Assembly (NCBI RefSeq): GCF_003144115.1
Contig: NW_020312003.1
Span: forward strand, 408,153-472,152
Direction: 5' to 3'
From: Tilletiopsis washingtonensis
Lineage: Eukaryota; Basidiomycota; Exobasidiomycetes; Entylomatales
Length of the DNA: 64,000 nucleotides
Below the pieces are notes generated by a model that ran no database searches, was not told the origin of the DNA, and was given only the letters and a program-made list of their open reading frames with translations. How positions within the stretch are numbered: the first letter of the stretch is position 1; each line of letters starts with the position of its first letter. Shown here in pieces: positions 1 to 11,400 of this stretch. Made by a program: the position numbers and the translations under genes.

Positions 1-2965
1 TGAAGCACGCAGCCGGCCGCACCGCGCTGCCCGACTGGGCCGCAGACGTGTCGCTGTCCTTCGGCCAGGAGCCCACGCTGCCAGTCGCCGACATGCGCAG
101 CCATGGCGCCGGCGCTCGCTTGGAGCGTCATCTGCTTCGTCCCGACGACGACGACGTGACGCTCAGCACCGAGAGCGGCACGGGCGTGCCGAGCGCACTT
201 GCAGGAGAGGACTCCTACATCCCGGGCGTGGGCCGTGGCCTGCGCAGCGCCGCATCTGCCTCGCGCGATGCCCGCGTGCTCGACATCGTCGGCGACCTCC
301 ACCCTTCGCCGGCCGTGGCCGCCCGGCATCAGCGCCTCTCGCGCCCCACGCCCGAGGCCAGCAGCAGCGGCTCCAGCTCGAGCGAGAGCGAGAGCGACGA
401 CGAGCTCGATGCGCTGGGCTCGTACCCGGGCACTGCCAGCACAGGCAACCACCGCGGTCTGCGTGCCACGCCGTTGGGTCAGAGCCGCCGGGCGGTGGCG
501 CACGTCCGGCCCGCTCTTGGCGAGACGAAGCTGGCAGCTTTCCGGGCAGCCGAGCGGCCGGCTCGGCCGCAGCAGCAGAAGCCGGTTCAGGCGCAGGCGC
601 CGCAGCGCTTCGTGAGTGTTTGCGGATTCCTGTGCCAGCCAGCCGTAGCTCACCTCCTCTTCAGTCGCGCGGCACCTCTGCTGCGCCGCAGACGTCGCCT
701 TCGCCAGCGTCGCGGCCCGTTCGAGCCGGCAGCGCGGCCACCGCATCAACATTCGGCGACGCAGCAGCACAGCTGCGAGGCGCGATGCGTGCTGCAGAGG
801 CAGCAGAGAACGACGACAGCTCGGGCGAGACGCTGCTGGGATCGGCGCAGGGTCCGGACGGAGTGCAGGCCAATCTGCAGCACAAGGGTGCCGAGGCTGC
901 GCACGACGATCCGTGGATGGTGCTGCCGTCCGGCCGGCGCATCGGTCCCTCGGCGTTCCGGGCTCGCCTGCCTGACCTGTCTGGCGTCACTTCCGCACTC
1001 GGCTCGCCGGTGCGGACGCGCAAGGCGGAGGCACACGTGCCCCTCGCGAAGCTCAAGCAGCCGCCGCACGAGCTCGAGGCGCTTTCGGGCTATGTCAAGG
1101 GATGGCAGCGGGAGCTTGGAGCGACACAAGCACAGTTCGAGGTGCACCGAGGAGAGTGGCAGCAGCAGGTGGGCGCACTGCAGGCTGAGCTCGACGACCT
1201 CAAGCGCCGCCCGCCGGCTGTGGCTGTCGCGTCGCCCGGTCCAGTGGCCGCAGCGCGAGAGTTCCAACGACAGGAACGGGAAGAGCGCTACACAGCGGCC
1301 GCTGACGCTCAAGGCTTCGCCGAACCGATCCGCGCATCGTCGCCGCTTGTGCCTAGCTCGGCACGCGCTCGCGACGGCTCCAGGGACAACGTCGAGACGG
1401 CACCTTCTTCTCAGCAGCAGCGGGAGAGCGACGCCAAGATGCAGGCTCTGCACGACCATGTCCGCCAGCTTGACGCGGAGCTGGCCAAGTACCGCGAGGA
1501 TGCGGAGAGAATCCGTGCTGCTACGCCTGCCGCTGCAGCACATGCCACAGGCCGCCGGGCAGAAGAGCCCATCCGCGTTCCGCGCGCCAGCCGAGCGCAA
1601 GCAGTGCAGGCCGGCGGAGGATCGTCGCCGAGCGACATGGATGCAGACGCACTCCGTGCCCACGTCGCTCGCGTCGAGCACGAGGTCGTGCAGCTGCGCC
1701 GCTTCGTCGACAACGTCCCGGCAGATGCGAGGCGCTTCGCTGCCTCGTCGCCTGCTCCTGTGCTGCCGCGGAAGCACCGCACGCGCTCGCGCAGCGATGC
1801 GGGTGACGCAGAGCACAGCAGCTCGGACGGCGACCTTGGTGCCGCAGGACTGGCGTCGCTCGTTCAGTCCCGACCAGTCTCGCGGAGCTCTCGCCGGGCC
1901 GCGAATGTCGCGGCACAGCTGCACGGAGTCGAAGTCTGGAGCGAGGGCATCCGCGAGGAGGCACAGCGCAGCATCACGCCGCCGAGGAACTCGACGCCGC
2001 CGCTTCCACACTCGCGGGCCAACTCTCGCGCTGCCGCCGTGCAAGACGAGGCTGAGGGAGATGAGCTAGACCCGGACGAGACTGCGCGGCCCCGCGACCA
2101 CCAGCCTCGCGCCGGATCGAGCAGCTCTCGTCGTCAAGCGCCAACCACCACACGCGCCCGTCACCTCTCTTCCAGCAGCGCGAGATTCATCCCTGCCGCT
2201 GCTGGTCAAGTTTCCGACGACGAGCGGAGCCAGGCAGCTGCAGACGAGACTGTCGACGACCTCGATGCAGACGTCACGATCGCCCACGAGCGGGCAGAGC
2301 GGACCTTCGAGGTGGTCGCCGCCCGCGGCGAGGCTGCGCGCCAGCGCGCCGATGGACAGCGGCAGCTTGAGCACGACGAGCGCTCTTGCACCGTCTGCAA
2401 GGCGCGCAGCAAGACGGAGAGCCGCAAAGCGGCGCGCAAGGAGCGCGTCCGTGCTGGCGAGCGCATCGACGGCGGCGCCGAGGGGGCCGAGGACGAGGTG
2501 CTGCTGCTCTCCTTCCTGGAGGCAAGCGAGGAGGCAACTGCACTGGGGCAGTCCGCTCCGCTGCTCGGCTCGCGCCAGCTCAAGGTGCTGCAGCGCCTGG
2601 TGCAGGAGCACATGGACGAGTTCGTGCACGCGCGCATGCTCTACGCCGAGCTCGCCGACGAGCTTAAGGGCATCGACCCGAGCATGAGCGCCACGCGGCG
2701 CCGCATCCTGGCCGAGCACGTGCTCGAGGCCGTCGAGCAGCTCGAGTTCAAGGCGTCGCGCATCAACGCACTGCAGCTGCTGCTTCCGCCGTCCGCACCC
2801 ACGGAGACCGAGCACCGCAGCAGTGCGGCCAAGACGCCCAAGACGTCCTCGGCCGCCAAGAAGTCCAGCCGTGCGGCGCGCAACTCGCCGCCGACGATGG
2901 ATGTGCAAGTCGACCGTCCCTCGCAGCGCAGCGGCTCTGGCAGCCGCCGCACCTTCCACGACTGA
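1..2965 (+). CDS. Ppc89/Cep57-like spindle pole body protein, 5'-truncated
   Basis: The gene runs in from the left edge, so its start is missing. The frame is open from base 3. Two exons are visible, 1-611 and 665-2965, separated by a 53-bp GTGAGT...CAG intron at phase 0; about 969 residues remain. Most of the protein is low-complexity, rich in Ser, Ala and Arg, with heptad-like stretches (for example near bases 1085-1210 and 1435-1510) suggesting coiled coils. The C-terminal part (about bases 2380-2790) has a CxxC pair (CTVC) followed by a helical block with EHMDEF...YAELADELKGIDPS...RR and KASRIN. This matches the Cep57 microtubule-binding domain found in fission yeast Ppc89, which anchors Sid4 and the septation network at the spindle pole body. 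The family call rests on this block; the rest is not conserved enough to judge. Function as an SPB scaffold is inferred. Confidence 0.7.
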   Translation, partial: EARSRPHRAARLGRRRVAVLRPGAHAASRRHAQPWRRRSLGASSASSRRRRRDAQHRERHGRAERTCRRGLLHPGRGPWPAQRRICLARCPRARHRRRPPPFAGRGRPASAPLAPHARGQQQRLQLERERERRRARCAGLVPGHCQHRQPPRSACHAVGSEPPGGGARPARSWRDEAGSFPGSRAAGSAAAAEAGSGAGAAALRECLRIPVPASRSSPPLQSRGTSAAPQTSPSPASRPVRAGSAATASTFGDAAAQLRGAMRAAEAAENDDSSGETLLGSAQGPDGVQANLQHKGAEAAHDDPWMVLPSGRRIGPSAFRARLPDLSGVTSALGSPVRTRKAEAHVPLAKLKQPPHELEALSGYVKGWQRELGATQAQFEVHRGEWQQQVGALQAELDDLKRRPPAVAVASPGPVAAAREFQRQEREERYTAAADAQGFAEPIRASSPLVPSSARARDGSRDNVETAPSSQQQRESDAKMQALHDHVRQLDAELAKYREDAERIRAATPAAAAHATGRRAEEPIRVPRASRAQAVQAGGGSSPSDMDADALRAHVARVEHEVVQLRRFVDNVPADARRFAASSPAPVLPRKHRTRSRSDAGDAEHSSSDGDLGAAGLASLVQSRPVSRSSRRAANVAAQLHGVEVWSEGIREEAQRSITPPRNSTPPLPHSRANSRAAAVQDEAEGDELDPDETARPRDHQPRAGSSSSRRQAPTTTRARHLSSSSARFIPAAAGQVSDDERSQAAADETVDDLDADVTIAHERAERTFEVVAARGEAARQRADGQRQLEHDERSCTVCKARSKTESRKAARKERVRAGERIDGGAEGAEDEVLLLSFLEASEEATALGQSAPLLGSRQLKVLQRLVQEHMDEFVHARMLYAELADELKGIDPSMSATRRRILAEHVLEAVEQLEFKASRINALQLLLPPSAPTETEHRSSAAKTPKTSSAAKKSSRAARNSPPTMDVQVDRPSQRSGSGSRRTFHD

Positions 2966-3205
2966 TGGCGATGTGCGCTGTCGTTTCCGCCGCGCCTGAA
3001 TGCTCATGCTCCGCCCAGCCGCTCTTCTTACCCTTCATGCCGCACCCATATCATCGCTAGGCTTCGTTCCAATTGCAGGCTTCGTTACTCTGAGCCTCTT
3101 GGGTATCGATTCGTTGCTGCGATGCGTGATGTACAGATGATCGGGAGAGGTGGCAGGTGCGCGGCGCGTCCGTGCAGGGTCAGGCGCAAGGGCGAAGCGG
3201 CATAT

Positions 3206-5546
3206 CTACGGGTGTGAGGCCTGCACCAGCGCACGCAGGTCGTCGTCGATGACGGGCAGAGCGGCGGCGGCGGGTGCATCGATCGTCTTGCCGCCGGGCT
3301 TCGAGCCGGCGGCTGCGGCATCTGCGGCGTCGCGCTGCTCGATGAGAGCGGCAAGGGTGCGCGCCAGCACCTCTGCCTGCGCCAGCGTCGCCTCCACGTC
3401 GATTGAATGAGACAGGCCCTGGAAGTACTGCTCCCGTGGTCAGCGACGGCGACTTGGGCTGCGCAGCATCCCGGCTCTGCTCACAAGCAGGATCTCGTCG
3501 AAGTTGTAGAGATAGCTGAGCAGCGGATCGCGATGCTGCTGCAGGATGGCCAGCACGACGAAGAGGTGCAGGTGGTCTGTGAGCCCAACGCGCTGCCGGT
3601 CAGTCCGCACTCCGCCTCGTTGCTCGTCGTCGTCGTCATCGTCATCGCTGCGCGGCTCGGCCGCCCACATGGCCTCCCAGAGCTTGATCACGCTCGAGAA
3701 GTCGAACTCGCGCTGAGCAGGAGAGGCATAAGCACGGGTTTCGCTGGCGAAGTTGCAGGTCCAGCTCACCTTGAACACCACGAGCAGCCATCTGTGTCAC
3801 AGGCTGCGTCAGCTCGCGACAACCGCTGCATGCGCACGCAACGCACCTGAAGCAGAAGAAGAGGTGCAGCGAGTCGGTGCTTTCGAGATGCGCATACACC
3901 GCCGGGTCCATGACCTGGATGAGCTTCTGCAGCAGCGAGAGCTGACGGCGCATGCCGCTCTGATCGGCATAGAAGTTGGAGCGCTGCGGAATGGGATGAG
4001 CGCAGCTCAACGCCGGCCTGCCAGGCGCACTCACGACGCGCTCCATGAATCCGGCAAAGCACCAGAACGTCCGGGCCTCGTCGCCTGCGCAGACCGAGTA
4101 GATGGTGGCGCAGAGATCGCTCATGCCCTGCACGTAGCTGCCGAGCGCCGTGTGCCGGGTCCCGCCGGTCCGGAGATCGATCTTCTCGCCCAGCGCTTTG
4201 ACGCTCTCGTCTGCGCCAGCCGGCTGAGCGCTAGATCCAGGCACAGCACCGCTGCCTTCGCCCTTCGCTTGATCCCAAATGACGTAGGTCATCAGCACAT
4301 CCGCAAGCGCGGACATGTGCGGATTCGGCGGCGGCGGCGTGTCGACGTCCTGTCCGGCCTTGGCTCCGTCCAGCGGAGCGTTCGGAGCTGGCGCTTTGGT
4401 CGGCGCAGGCGGCATCGGCAGATTGGCAAAGAGCGGCAGCTTGCGATCGGTGCGCACGCAATCGACGTGCACTCTGTGCGCCTGCTCCTTCATCCAGGGC
4501 GTCTGCTGCAGCTCTGAACAGCGTTGCTCCTCGCGCTCGCGCTCCCGCGCGGGTGTCGCAGCATCGAGGGGGTCGTGCGCCGTGCGCGGAGCTGGAGCGA
4601 CGCCCGAGAGAGGCATCGCACTGGGACCTGCCCAGGCACGCTTCGCCGCCCAGTACTCCTCGACGCGCCGCTCCCACTTGCGTGCGCGCTCCGCGGCCGT
4701 CTCGCCCATGCGCCAGTCCTCGGCGCCCAGCAGAAAGGACCACGCCTGGCAACGCGGCCGTACGTGCAGAGAGGCGGGGTCGGCACCTGGCTTGCAGGTC
4801 GGCGCAGGTCCCAGGCTTCGCCTGAAGATCAGCTGCCGCGCTTGCGAGAACGGCACGAGCGGCGCGCCTTGCTTGTCGAAGAAGCTCTCCCACTCGGCGC
4901 TGGTGATCGGCCGCATTGCATCGCGCGTCGGCGTAGGCCGCTGCACCGAAGGCTGCAGGTCCAGGATCTCAAAGGCACCCAGCACGCTCGGCTCGTGCGC
5001 CACGCCGCTCTGCTCGCCCTTCTTGCGCGCCTCCTCCTGCTCTGCCAGACGGCTGCGTTCGGCCTGCTCGGCAACCTGGCGGGCGAAGCGCGCGAGAAAG
5101 ACGCGGGCGCTGTCGAACTCGCCGCCGATGGCCTTGGCGGCCTCGGAGTGGCGCCACTCGGGATCGCTCGGCCCCAGTGGGTAGAGCGGGCCGTGCTGTG
5201 CGAACGACGTGATGGCGTCGGCCAGGCCGGCGGCACGCGGCCCGGCGCCGGCCGACTCGGCGGCGATGCGCGCGGCGATGGGGTGCGAGAGCAGCGCGTG
5301 GGCGCCGGAGCGCGCCGCCGAGGTGATCTGGGAGAAGTGCGAGAGCACGGCGAAGCGCGTGGTGCGTGCCCAGGCGCCGAGCGGGTCGTCGGCGGGCAGC
5401 GTGCTGCTGGACGGCAGCGCGAAGGACGCGGCGGAGTGTGCGGCGCCGCCGGCGGCAGGCGGCCCGAAGATGTCGTCAGGGTAGTCGTCGGGGTCGGGCG
5501 CGCGCGAGGCGGCAGCGGCGTGCGAAGCTCTGCTCGACTCGGGCAT
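3206..5546 (-). CDS. GYP7: Gyp7-type TBC-domain Rab GTPase-activating protein
   Basis: Five exons on the minus strand: 5546-4035, 3983-3847, 3791-3770 (a 22-nt microexon), 3712-3485 and 3427-3206; 706 residues. The TBC domain fills roughly residues 205-640. The arginine finger motif reads VDCVRTDR and the glutamine finger SYVQGMSD, so both catalytic residues are present. Further family blocks are FWCFAGFMERV joined by splicing to RSNFYADQSGM, and WLLVVFKREFDF followed by HLFVVLAILQQHRD. The order and spacing match Gyp7/TBC1D15, which stimulates GTP hydrolysis on Ypt7/Rab7-type GTPases at the vacuole. The N-terminal region has the SHFSQITSAAR block but no clear PH-like domain ahead of it, and an approximately 20-residue insertion lies near the start of the TBC domain. 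An Asp-rich run sits near the C-terminus. The start ATG at 5546 is the first in the frame. Confidence 0.85.
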
Positions 5547-8412
5547 GGCTGCGACTGGGCAAGGTGATGGTGGCTGAGAAGAGGCAGCCAGCAGACCAAC
5601 TCAGACTCGACGTCGGGCGCACTCCACACGCGCCGCCAGCACCGGGCCGCGTGGGAACAGCGCTGCTGCGCACTCAGCACCGTGGGACGCCGGCCGGTCT
5701 CGCATCGCCGGCTACTCCTGCCACCTTGGCTTCCGATCCGAAGGCTGGCAGCTGCTCATTGGGCGCAGAATCCTTGCCGAACAGCGCACGCTCGACCAAT
5801 CTGCTCTCCACCGTGATGTGCGTTCTTGGGGCTACTCGGCACTCTTGCCGGAGGCCGGGTAGCACAGGCATGGGTCTGGCGGTCCCGTCAGAGCGCACCG
5901 CCTTCCTTCTGGCGCCATGCTCGTCCAAATAGGCCATGGATGAGTGTGGCATGCACGAGATGGACGTAGTCCGCTTGATGAGAGGCGCAAGGACTAGAGG
6001 AGCGAGAGCAAGCTTGCGCACATGCCTGTGCAGCGAGTCTCGCATCTCACGCCGCACCATCTGCGCCCGGCCCGGCGTCTTGCGAGCATGTGACGCTGGT
6101 CTTGCACCCCACGATGTGCTTCTGCGTCCCCAAGTCAACCTCTCAGCATGCCCTCGTGCTCGTGCAGCGGGGCCGCCTTGACGTCTGCACCGCTCGGCCA
6201 GCGGACACGTGAGGCCGCTTCGGCGTCGCCTGCATGCTGCTGATGCTCGCCGGCGCCCACCTTTCTCACTCCGCTGCGTCAACGTCGTCGTGCTGGCACA
6301 CTTCAGACTTGAATGATCGACGATGCGAGGCCCGCGTGCCGTCTGCACCTCCCGCGCTGTGCGCTGTGGTTTGACGGACCTGAGCATGGCATGCAAAGGC
6401 CTGGGCGTGGCCGAGCGCTCGGGCCAACTCGAAGGGCGACGGCCAAATTTGGCCGCGATGGCAGCTGCGAGCCCTCGTCCGTGGGTGCTGCGGCGCCGCA
6501 CCGTCTCGGCGAAGCAAGCAACCCGCCCGCAGCCGAAGCGAGCTGCTCGCCGCTCGCCTTTTGAACGCAAGACGCTGCCCACCTTGGCGTCGCTCATCCT
6601 CCGCGGGCAGGTCTCCGGAGGCGCCCAGCAGCATGAGTCGCAGCGTCGGAGCGCGGAGCATCGGCTGAGTTCTGTCGGAGAGAAGCGCCGCCTTCGCCGC
6701 CTGCTGGGCGCCGCACATGGCTTTGCGCTCGTCTTCTGCGCCTGGCCGCTGACGCCATATGGCAGCCCCGGCCGCAGCATGCACACAGCCTCCATAAGCA
6801 TGCTCCCTCTAAAGTCTGCTGGACGGCGCAGCAGGAACACATCGTAGCCTCTGCACGCCGACGCTCCATGCTGCGGCACCTCGCGAGCGACGTGGGCGAC
6901 CCTTCGCTCGGCCGCCGACCTTCCTAGCGCACTACGCCCGTCAACGCCCCGCCGATCCTGCTGCTGCGCCCGCCGCCGCTCGCTTGCAGCTTAATGCGAC
7001 GGCTCGCCTCTCACGCCTGTCTCGCGAGACGCAGCCTGCTTGCCGCAGCAGCCTGCCAGCCGCAGATGCAGCCGCAGGCGGCGATGCTGATGCTGCGCTG
7101 CGCCGATGTGGTCTGCAGGCGCTGCCTGTCTGCTGCACCCTTGCGTTCCGTGGGGTGGCGCTTCTCTGCAGCAGCGCACACGAGGCACGACGCGGACAGC
7201 AGCAGCAGCGCAGGAGCAGCGGGCGGCGGCGGCAGCATCGCGCGACGATGGACGTCGGTCGGACCCTGCCGCTTGGGCATCTCGCGTGCACCGCTCAAGT
7301 GCCGCCGCACGCGAAGACGCGCCCGAGCATCCACATCCGAGCGGGCTCGCCCGGTGCCGTTCCAGATCCGCTTTGCCGCAGCAGCACCGTCGTGGCTGGG
7401 ACGCAGGCGTGGCCCAGCAGCGGCAGGAGAGCGCTGCCGCCTGCGGTACGCGCGGCGCTGCCAGGCTGCGCTGCTGGCCCCGGATCAAGAGGCGCCGGCG
7501 GCGCTCATCAGCGGAGGGACGGAGGGACGCTCTCCAGCGCCACGCGCCGCGCGGGCCGCCGCCACTCACTCACGATGCGCTCGGACGTGCGAAGATTGCA
7601 TCGCCTGCAGAATGATTCGGGTGGAGCACGGATCAGCATAGCAGCAGCAGCCTTCTGTCGTGCTCGTGACTGAGAGGGCACCTTGGCGCGCGCGCAGTCA
7701 GAGGAGGCACGGGCGGTCTCAGCGTGGCGCGCGCGCCGCCGTCGTGCGGCCGCCGCGCCGCTCTCGCCCGCTGCGCTGCGGCAGCGCTGCTGCTGGTGCT
7801 CTCGCGAGTCGAGTGCTTCCGCCTTGCCTCTTCTCCTCTGCCCTCTGCTCGCCGCCGCTGCCGCCTCCTCGCAGCACCGCTCCGTCCCGCTCGCGCTGCT
7901 GCTGCTCTTCGAGTGCGCATCGCCCATGGCCCGCCTCAGCAGCCCGTGATCCTTCCTTCCGCCTCACGCCTCTCTCTCTCTCTCTCTCTCTCCGCGGGTT
8001 TCCACCTCTTCCTCGCGCGTGCTCCGCCCGGCTCGCCTGCTCTGCTGCTGCGTCTCTTGCGCACACACTCTCCGTCACTCCCTCCGCGCCCCACGTCTGG
8101 TGCGCCTCTTCACTCGCAGCTGCCGGTCGCTCGGCGTGCATCGTGCTGCCACATCGCCGTAGTGGCGTGCCGGGCTCTGGCGCCTCTGCGACCGCGCACA
8201 AGGCCAGGCCGCCTCTGAGCCGTGCGGCGCCTGCTGGGTCGCCGCTCGACAGCACGTCCGGGGCGCTCGTGGCCGAGCCGTGGCCCCGGTCTGCCGACCA
8301 TCCTGCACCCGTGTCACGAGCCGCCCTCCTCTCATGCTGTTCGTGCTCTGAGCATCGCACGTCCCGTACCTCCCGCTCAGCAGGGCGCGCTCCCGGCTGG
8401 AGGCTTTGAGGC
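5547..8412. other. Long intergenic region, no recognisable gene
   Basis: This 2.9-kb stretch separates the divergently transcribed Gyp7-like and YTH genes. It contains open frames on both strands, the longest about 400 codons on the minus strand between 5674 and 6879, but their translations are Arg/Cys/Ala-rich, lack family motifs and have no splice-linked partners. A (TC)11 tract lies at 7971-7992 in a pyrimidine-rich zone upstream of the YTH start. Most likely shared promoter and long 5' leaders. Confidence 0.5.
7971..7992. repeat. (TC)11 microsatellite
   Basis: Eleven uninterrupted TC units within a pyrimidine-rich region about 420 bp upstream of the YTH gene's start codon. Such CT tracts are common in fungal promoters and 5' leaders. 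Confidence 0.9.
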
Positions 8413-11400
8413 ATGGCCGACTCTCGAGCGCCAGAGCCGGGCACACCCTCGCCCGGCGACTCACGCAGCGGAGGCGGAGGGCAATCGGCAGCCAGAGGGC
8501 CGCCACCGAATGGTGAGTGAGAGCTGCTGCTGGTGGGCGGAGCGGGTGCTGCGTCGTTCACTGCACGGGCGTGGTCCGTCGGGCGTGTTCCGTCGTCAGG
8601 CCGGAAGTAGGGCTCCTCATTTCCAGCGCGCTGTGCCTCGCACAGTGCAGCTGCGATGCAGCCCGCGAGCTCTCTGAGGCGCCATCATTCTGACGCACTC
8701 CGTAGGCTATGCGCCAGTGGAACAGCACGCTGCATACCCATCCGGGCCTGCAACCTACGGCTGGGGCAGCGATCGTGGTCCGCCGGCCCAAACGCAGCGC
8801 GCGTGGCAGCAGCAGCAGCAGCACCAAGCGCCGTCATCACAACCAGCGCCGCCGGGAGCCAACCCGCCGCACACGTATGCTGGGCAGCCGTATCATCTCG
8901 TCGAGGTGCGCAGCGTGCCGTACTCCGCGCCGGGCGTGCCACTGGCTGCACCAAGCGTGCCGTACTATGCGCCGTATCCCGACAGCTCGGTTCCAACGAC
9001 GTCTGCGCGCGGTCAGCAACGCATGGACCAGGAGCGCATGATGATGCAACAGCAGCAGCAGCAACAGCCGCAGCCGCACCCTCAGTCGCAGCAGTATCCG
9101 CCGCAGCAGCTCCCGCGCGAGCAGCAGCAGCAGCAGGCGCAGCCTCGCATGACGCATCAGCAGCAGCCGCATCCAAACCAGATCTACCGGTCGCAATCGC
9201 AGCACTCGCATCCGGGCGCACCGCCGTCGCGGCAGGCGTCGTACGATGCTGCCGGTGCCTATCCCGTCACCTACTTTCCCTACGGCAGCCCGGGCGTGGC
9301 CGTCGAGACGCAGCCGTCGACGCCGCGCTCGAGTCAGGGGAGCATCAGCAACGTGCACTCGCCGGCCTCGTCCATGGGCGGCTCGTCGGCGCCGACCGAA
9401 TGGTCGGGCTACTATCCAGCGTATTCCGCTGCGCCGGTGAGCAATCTGCATCTCAACAAGGCCACCCTCGCGGCTGAGCGACGTTCCTTCTCGCAGCATG
9501 GCTACGCGCCTTACTTTCCTCCATCATCACCGGCGCCGACGTACGCCATAGTCGCGCCGCCGCACATGCAGCAGCAGCCATACGCCCAGCACGGGCAAGC
9601 ACCACAGGCATACGCTGCAGCAGGCGCGCCGGCCACTCACGCCTGGGCGCCGGCGTACTACGTGGCGCAGCCCGGGCCGCCACCGCCAGCCGGAGCGCTG
9701 ATGCAGGCGGCGCCAAGTGGGCAGCAGATGCCGGCGCGCGGCGGTTTCAGCGGCCCAGGCCGGGGCGCGCCAGCGCCTCGCGGACACCAGCAGTACGGGC
9801 CGCACATGCCGACGGCACGTCCTGCTCCGGCAATCCCGGGCGGCGTCAGTGGGATGGCACAGCGCCCGCGGCCTGATCTGGGCCGCTCGCAACCCAGCGC
9901 GAGTCGCTCAAGGACCGCCAGCAGCGGAGGCAACAGCGCCACTGGCGCACCCGCGCCGCTCAACAATCCGCTTCCGCCACGCCCTCCAGCCGCTCCGCAG
10001 GGCGAAGGCTCAGCCACGACGCAGCAGACCGTGCCATCAGGCTCTGTCGCCGCGGTGCCGGGCTCGCCGCATTCGTCGCAGAGCCATCCGCGCGGCGTCT
10101 ACCGTCCGCTGTACCACCCGCAGCAGGGCCCTCGCTCAGAGCACGTCCTCTGGGTCGGTAACGTCCCCAGTGACGCCACCGTCGAGGAGTTGTGGAACGT
10201 CTTCGCGCAGCTGCCGCCGGACGACGCCGAGCCCGAGCACGCAAAAGCAGGGGCGGCTGCCGAGGAGGGCCCTGACGATGCTGGTGGCGACACCGGCAGC
10301 GTCAGTGCGCGAACAGACGACGAGAGCGACCACGGCGTGCTCTCCATCTTCGTCATTTCACGCTCCAACTGCGCCTTTGTGAACTACGCCTCGCCGCGCC
10401 ATCTCGAGCGCGCGGTCAAGTTCTTCCATGACAAGCCGGTGCGGCCGGAGGACACGCGCTGTCCGAAGATGGTGTGCCGCGTGCGCAAGAAGGAGGACGA
10501 GTCGCAGGCTGGCGTGCAGGGACAGCGCGGACGCGGCATCCACGTTGCCTTGGTCAAGGAGCACGAGCGCAAGCGGCGCGAGGCGGCCAGGGCGCAGAAG
10601 GCCGACAGCGGTGGCTCCAGCGGTTCCGCGGGGCATGCCACGCGGCAGCCCAGCGACGCTCGCTCGAAGGGCAGCGTCAGCTCGCAGTCTCCCAGGCGCT
10701 CCGGATCGGATGAGACGGCTCGAGCATCTCCTTCCACTCCGTCCGTTGAGCCTGCCGCACCGAAGCCCGTCGCAAGCCCGGCCAGCATGCTCTCTCTTAG
10801 CCTGAGCCCCACTGCCACGACCGGCAGCAGCGGCGATCGTCCACCGCTGGCCCACGACAGCTCTGGCTCCATCTCGATTGCCTCGACGAGCTCCTCGCTG
10901 CTTCGACACCCAGTCTTCCGCGAGCGCTTCTTCATCCTTAAGAGTCTGCGCGCCGAGGACCTGGATCGGTCCGTGCAGACCGGCCTATGGGCTACGCAGC
11001 CGCATAACGAGGCAGTGCTCGATCAGGCGTACCGCAACAGCGAGACGGTGTTCCTGGTCTTCAGTGCCAACCAGAGCGGCTGCTTCTACGGCTACGCGCG
11101 CATGACAAGCCTCATCCGCACGCAGACGACGCCCAGCAGCAGCACACAGGCGAAGCGCGACAGCAACGGCAGCAATGGCAGCAACGGCACGCCAAAGTCG
11201 CCGAAGAGCATCGTGCAGAGTCCCTCTCCTGCCCAGTCGCCGTCGTCGCCGGCGGGGTACTCGTCGCAGAAACGGCCAAGCGTCACCGTCACGAAGCCGT
11301 CGACCATCGACGAGGGCGACGAGAGCAGCTCTACGTCCACGCGCAGCACATCACGCTCGCTGACGCCGGAGCAGGCGCTCGAGCACCTGGCCAAGCACGG

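Noticed and set aside
48-2069. Single 673-codon frame through the Ppc89-like gene
   Set aside because: After base 611 the frame leaves the coding frame; a 53-bp intron connects the first part to the frame that ends at 2965.
5674-6879. Minus-strand open frame of about 400 codons
   Set aside because: Arg/Cys/Ala-rich, no motif or repeat pattern, no splice-linked continuation; expected by chance in GC-rich DNA.
7724-8218. Plus-strand frame with a hydrophobic N-terminus resembling a signal peptide
   Set aside because: Begins with GTG rather than ATG, and its Ser-Leu repeat comes from translating the TC microsatellite.
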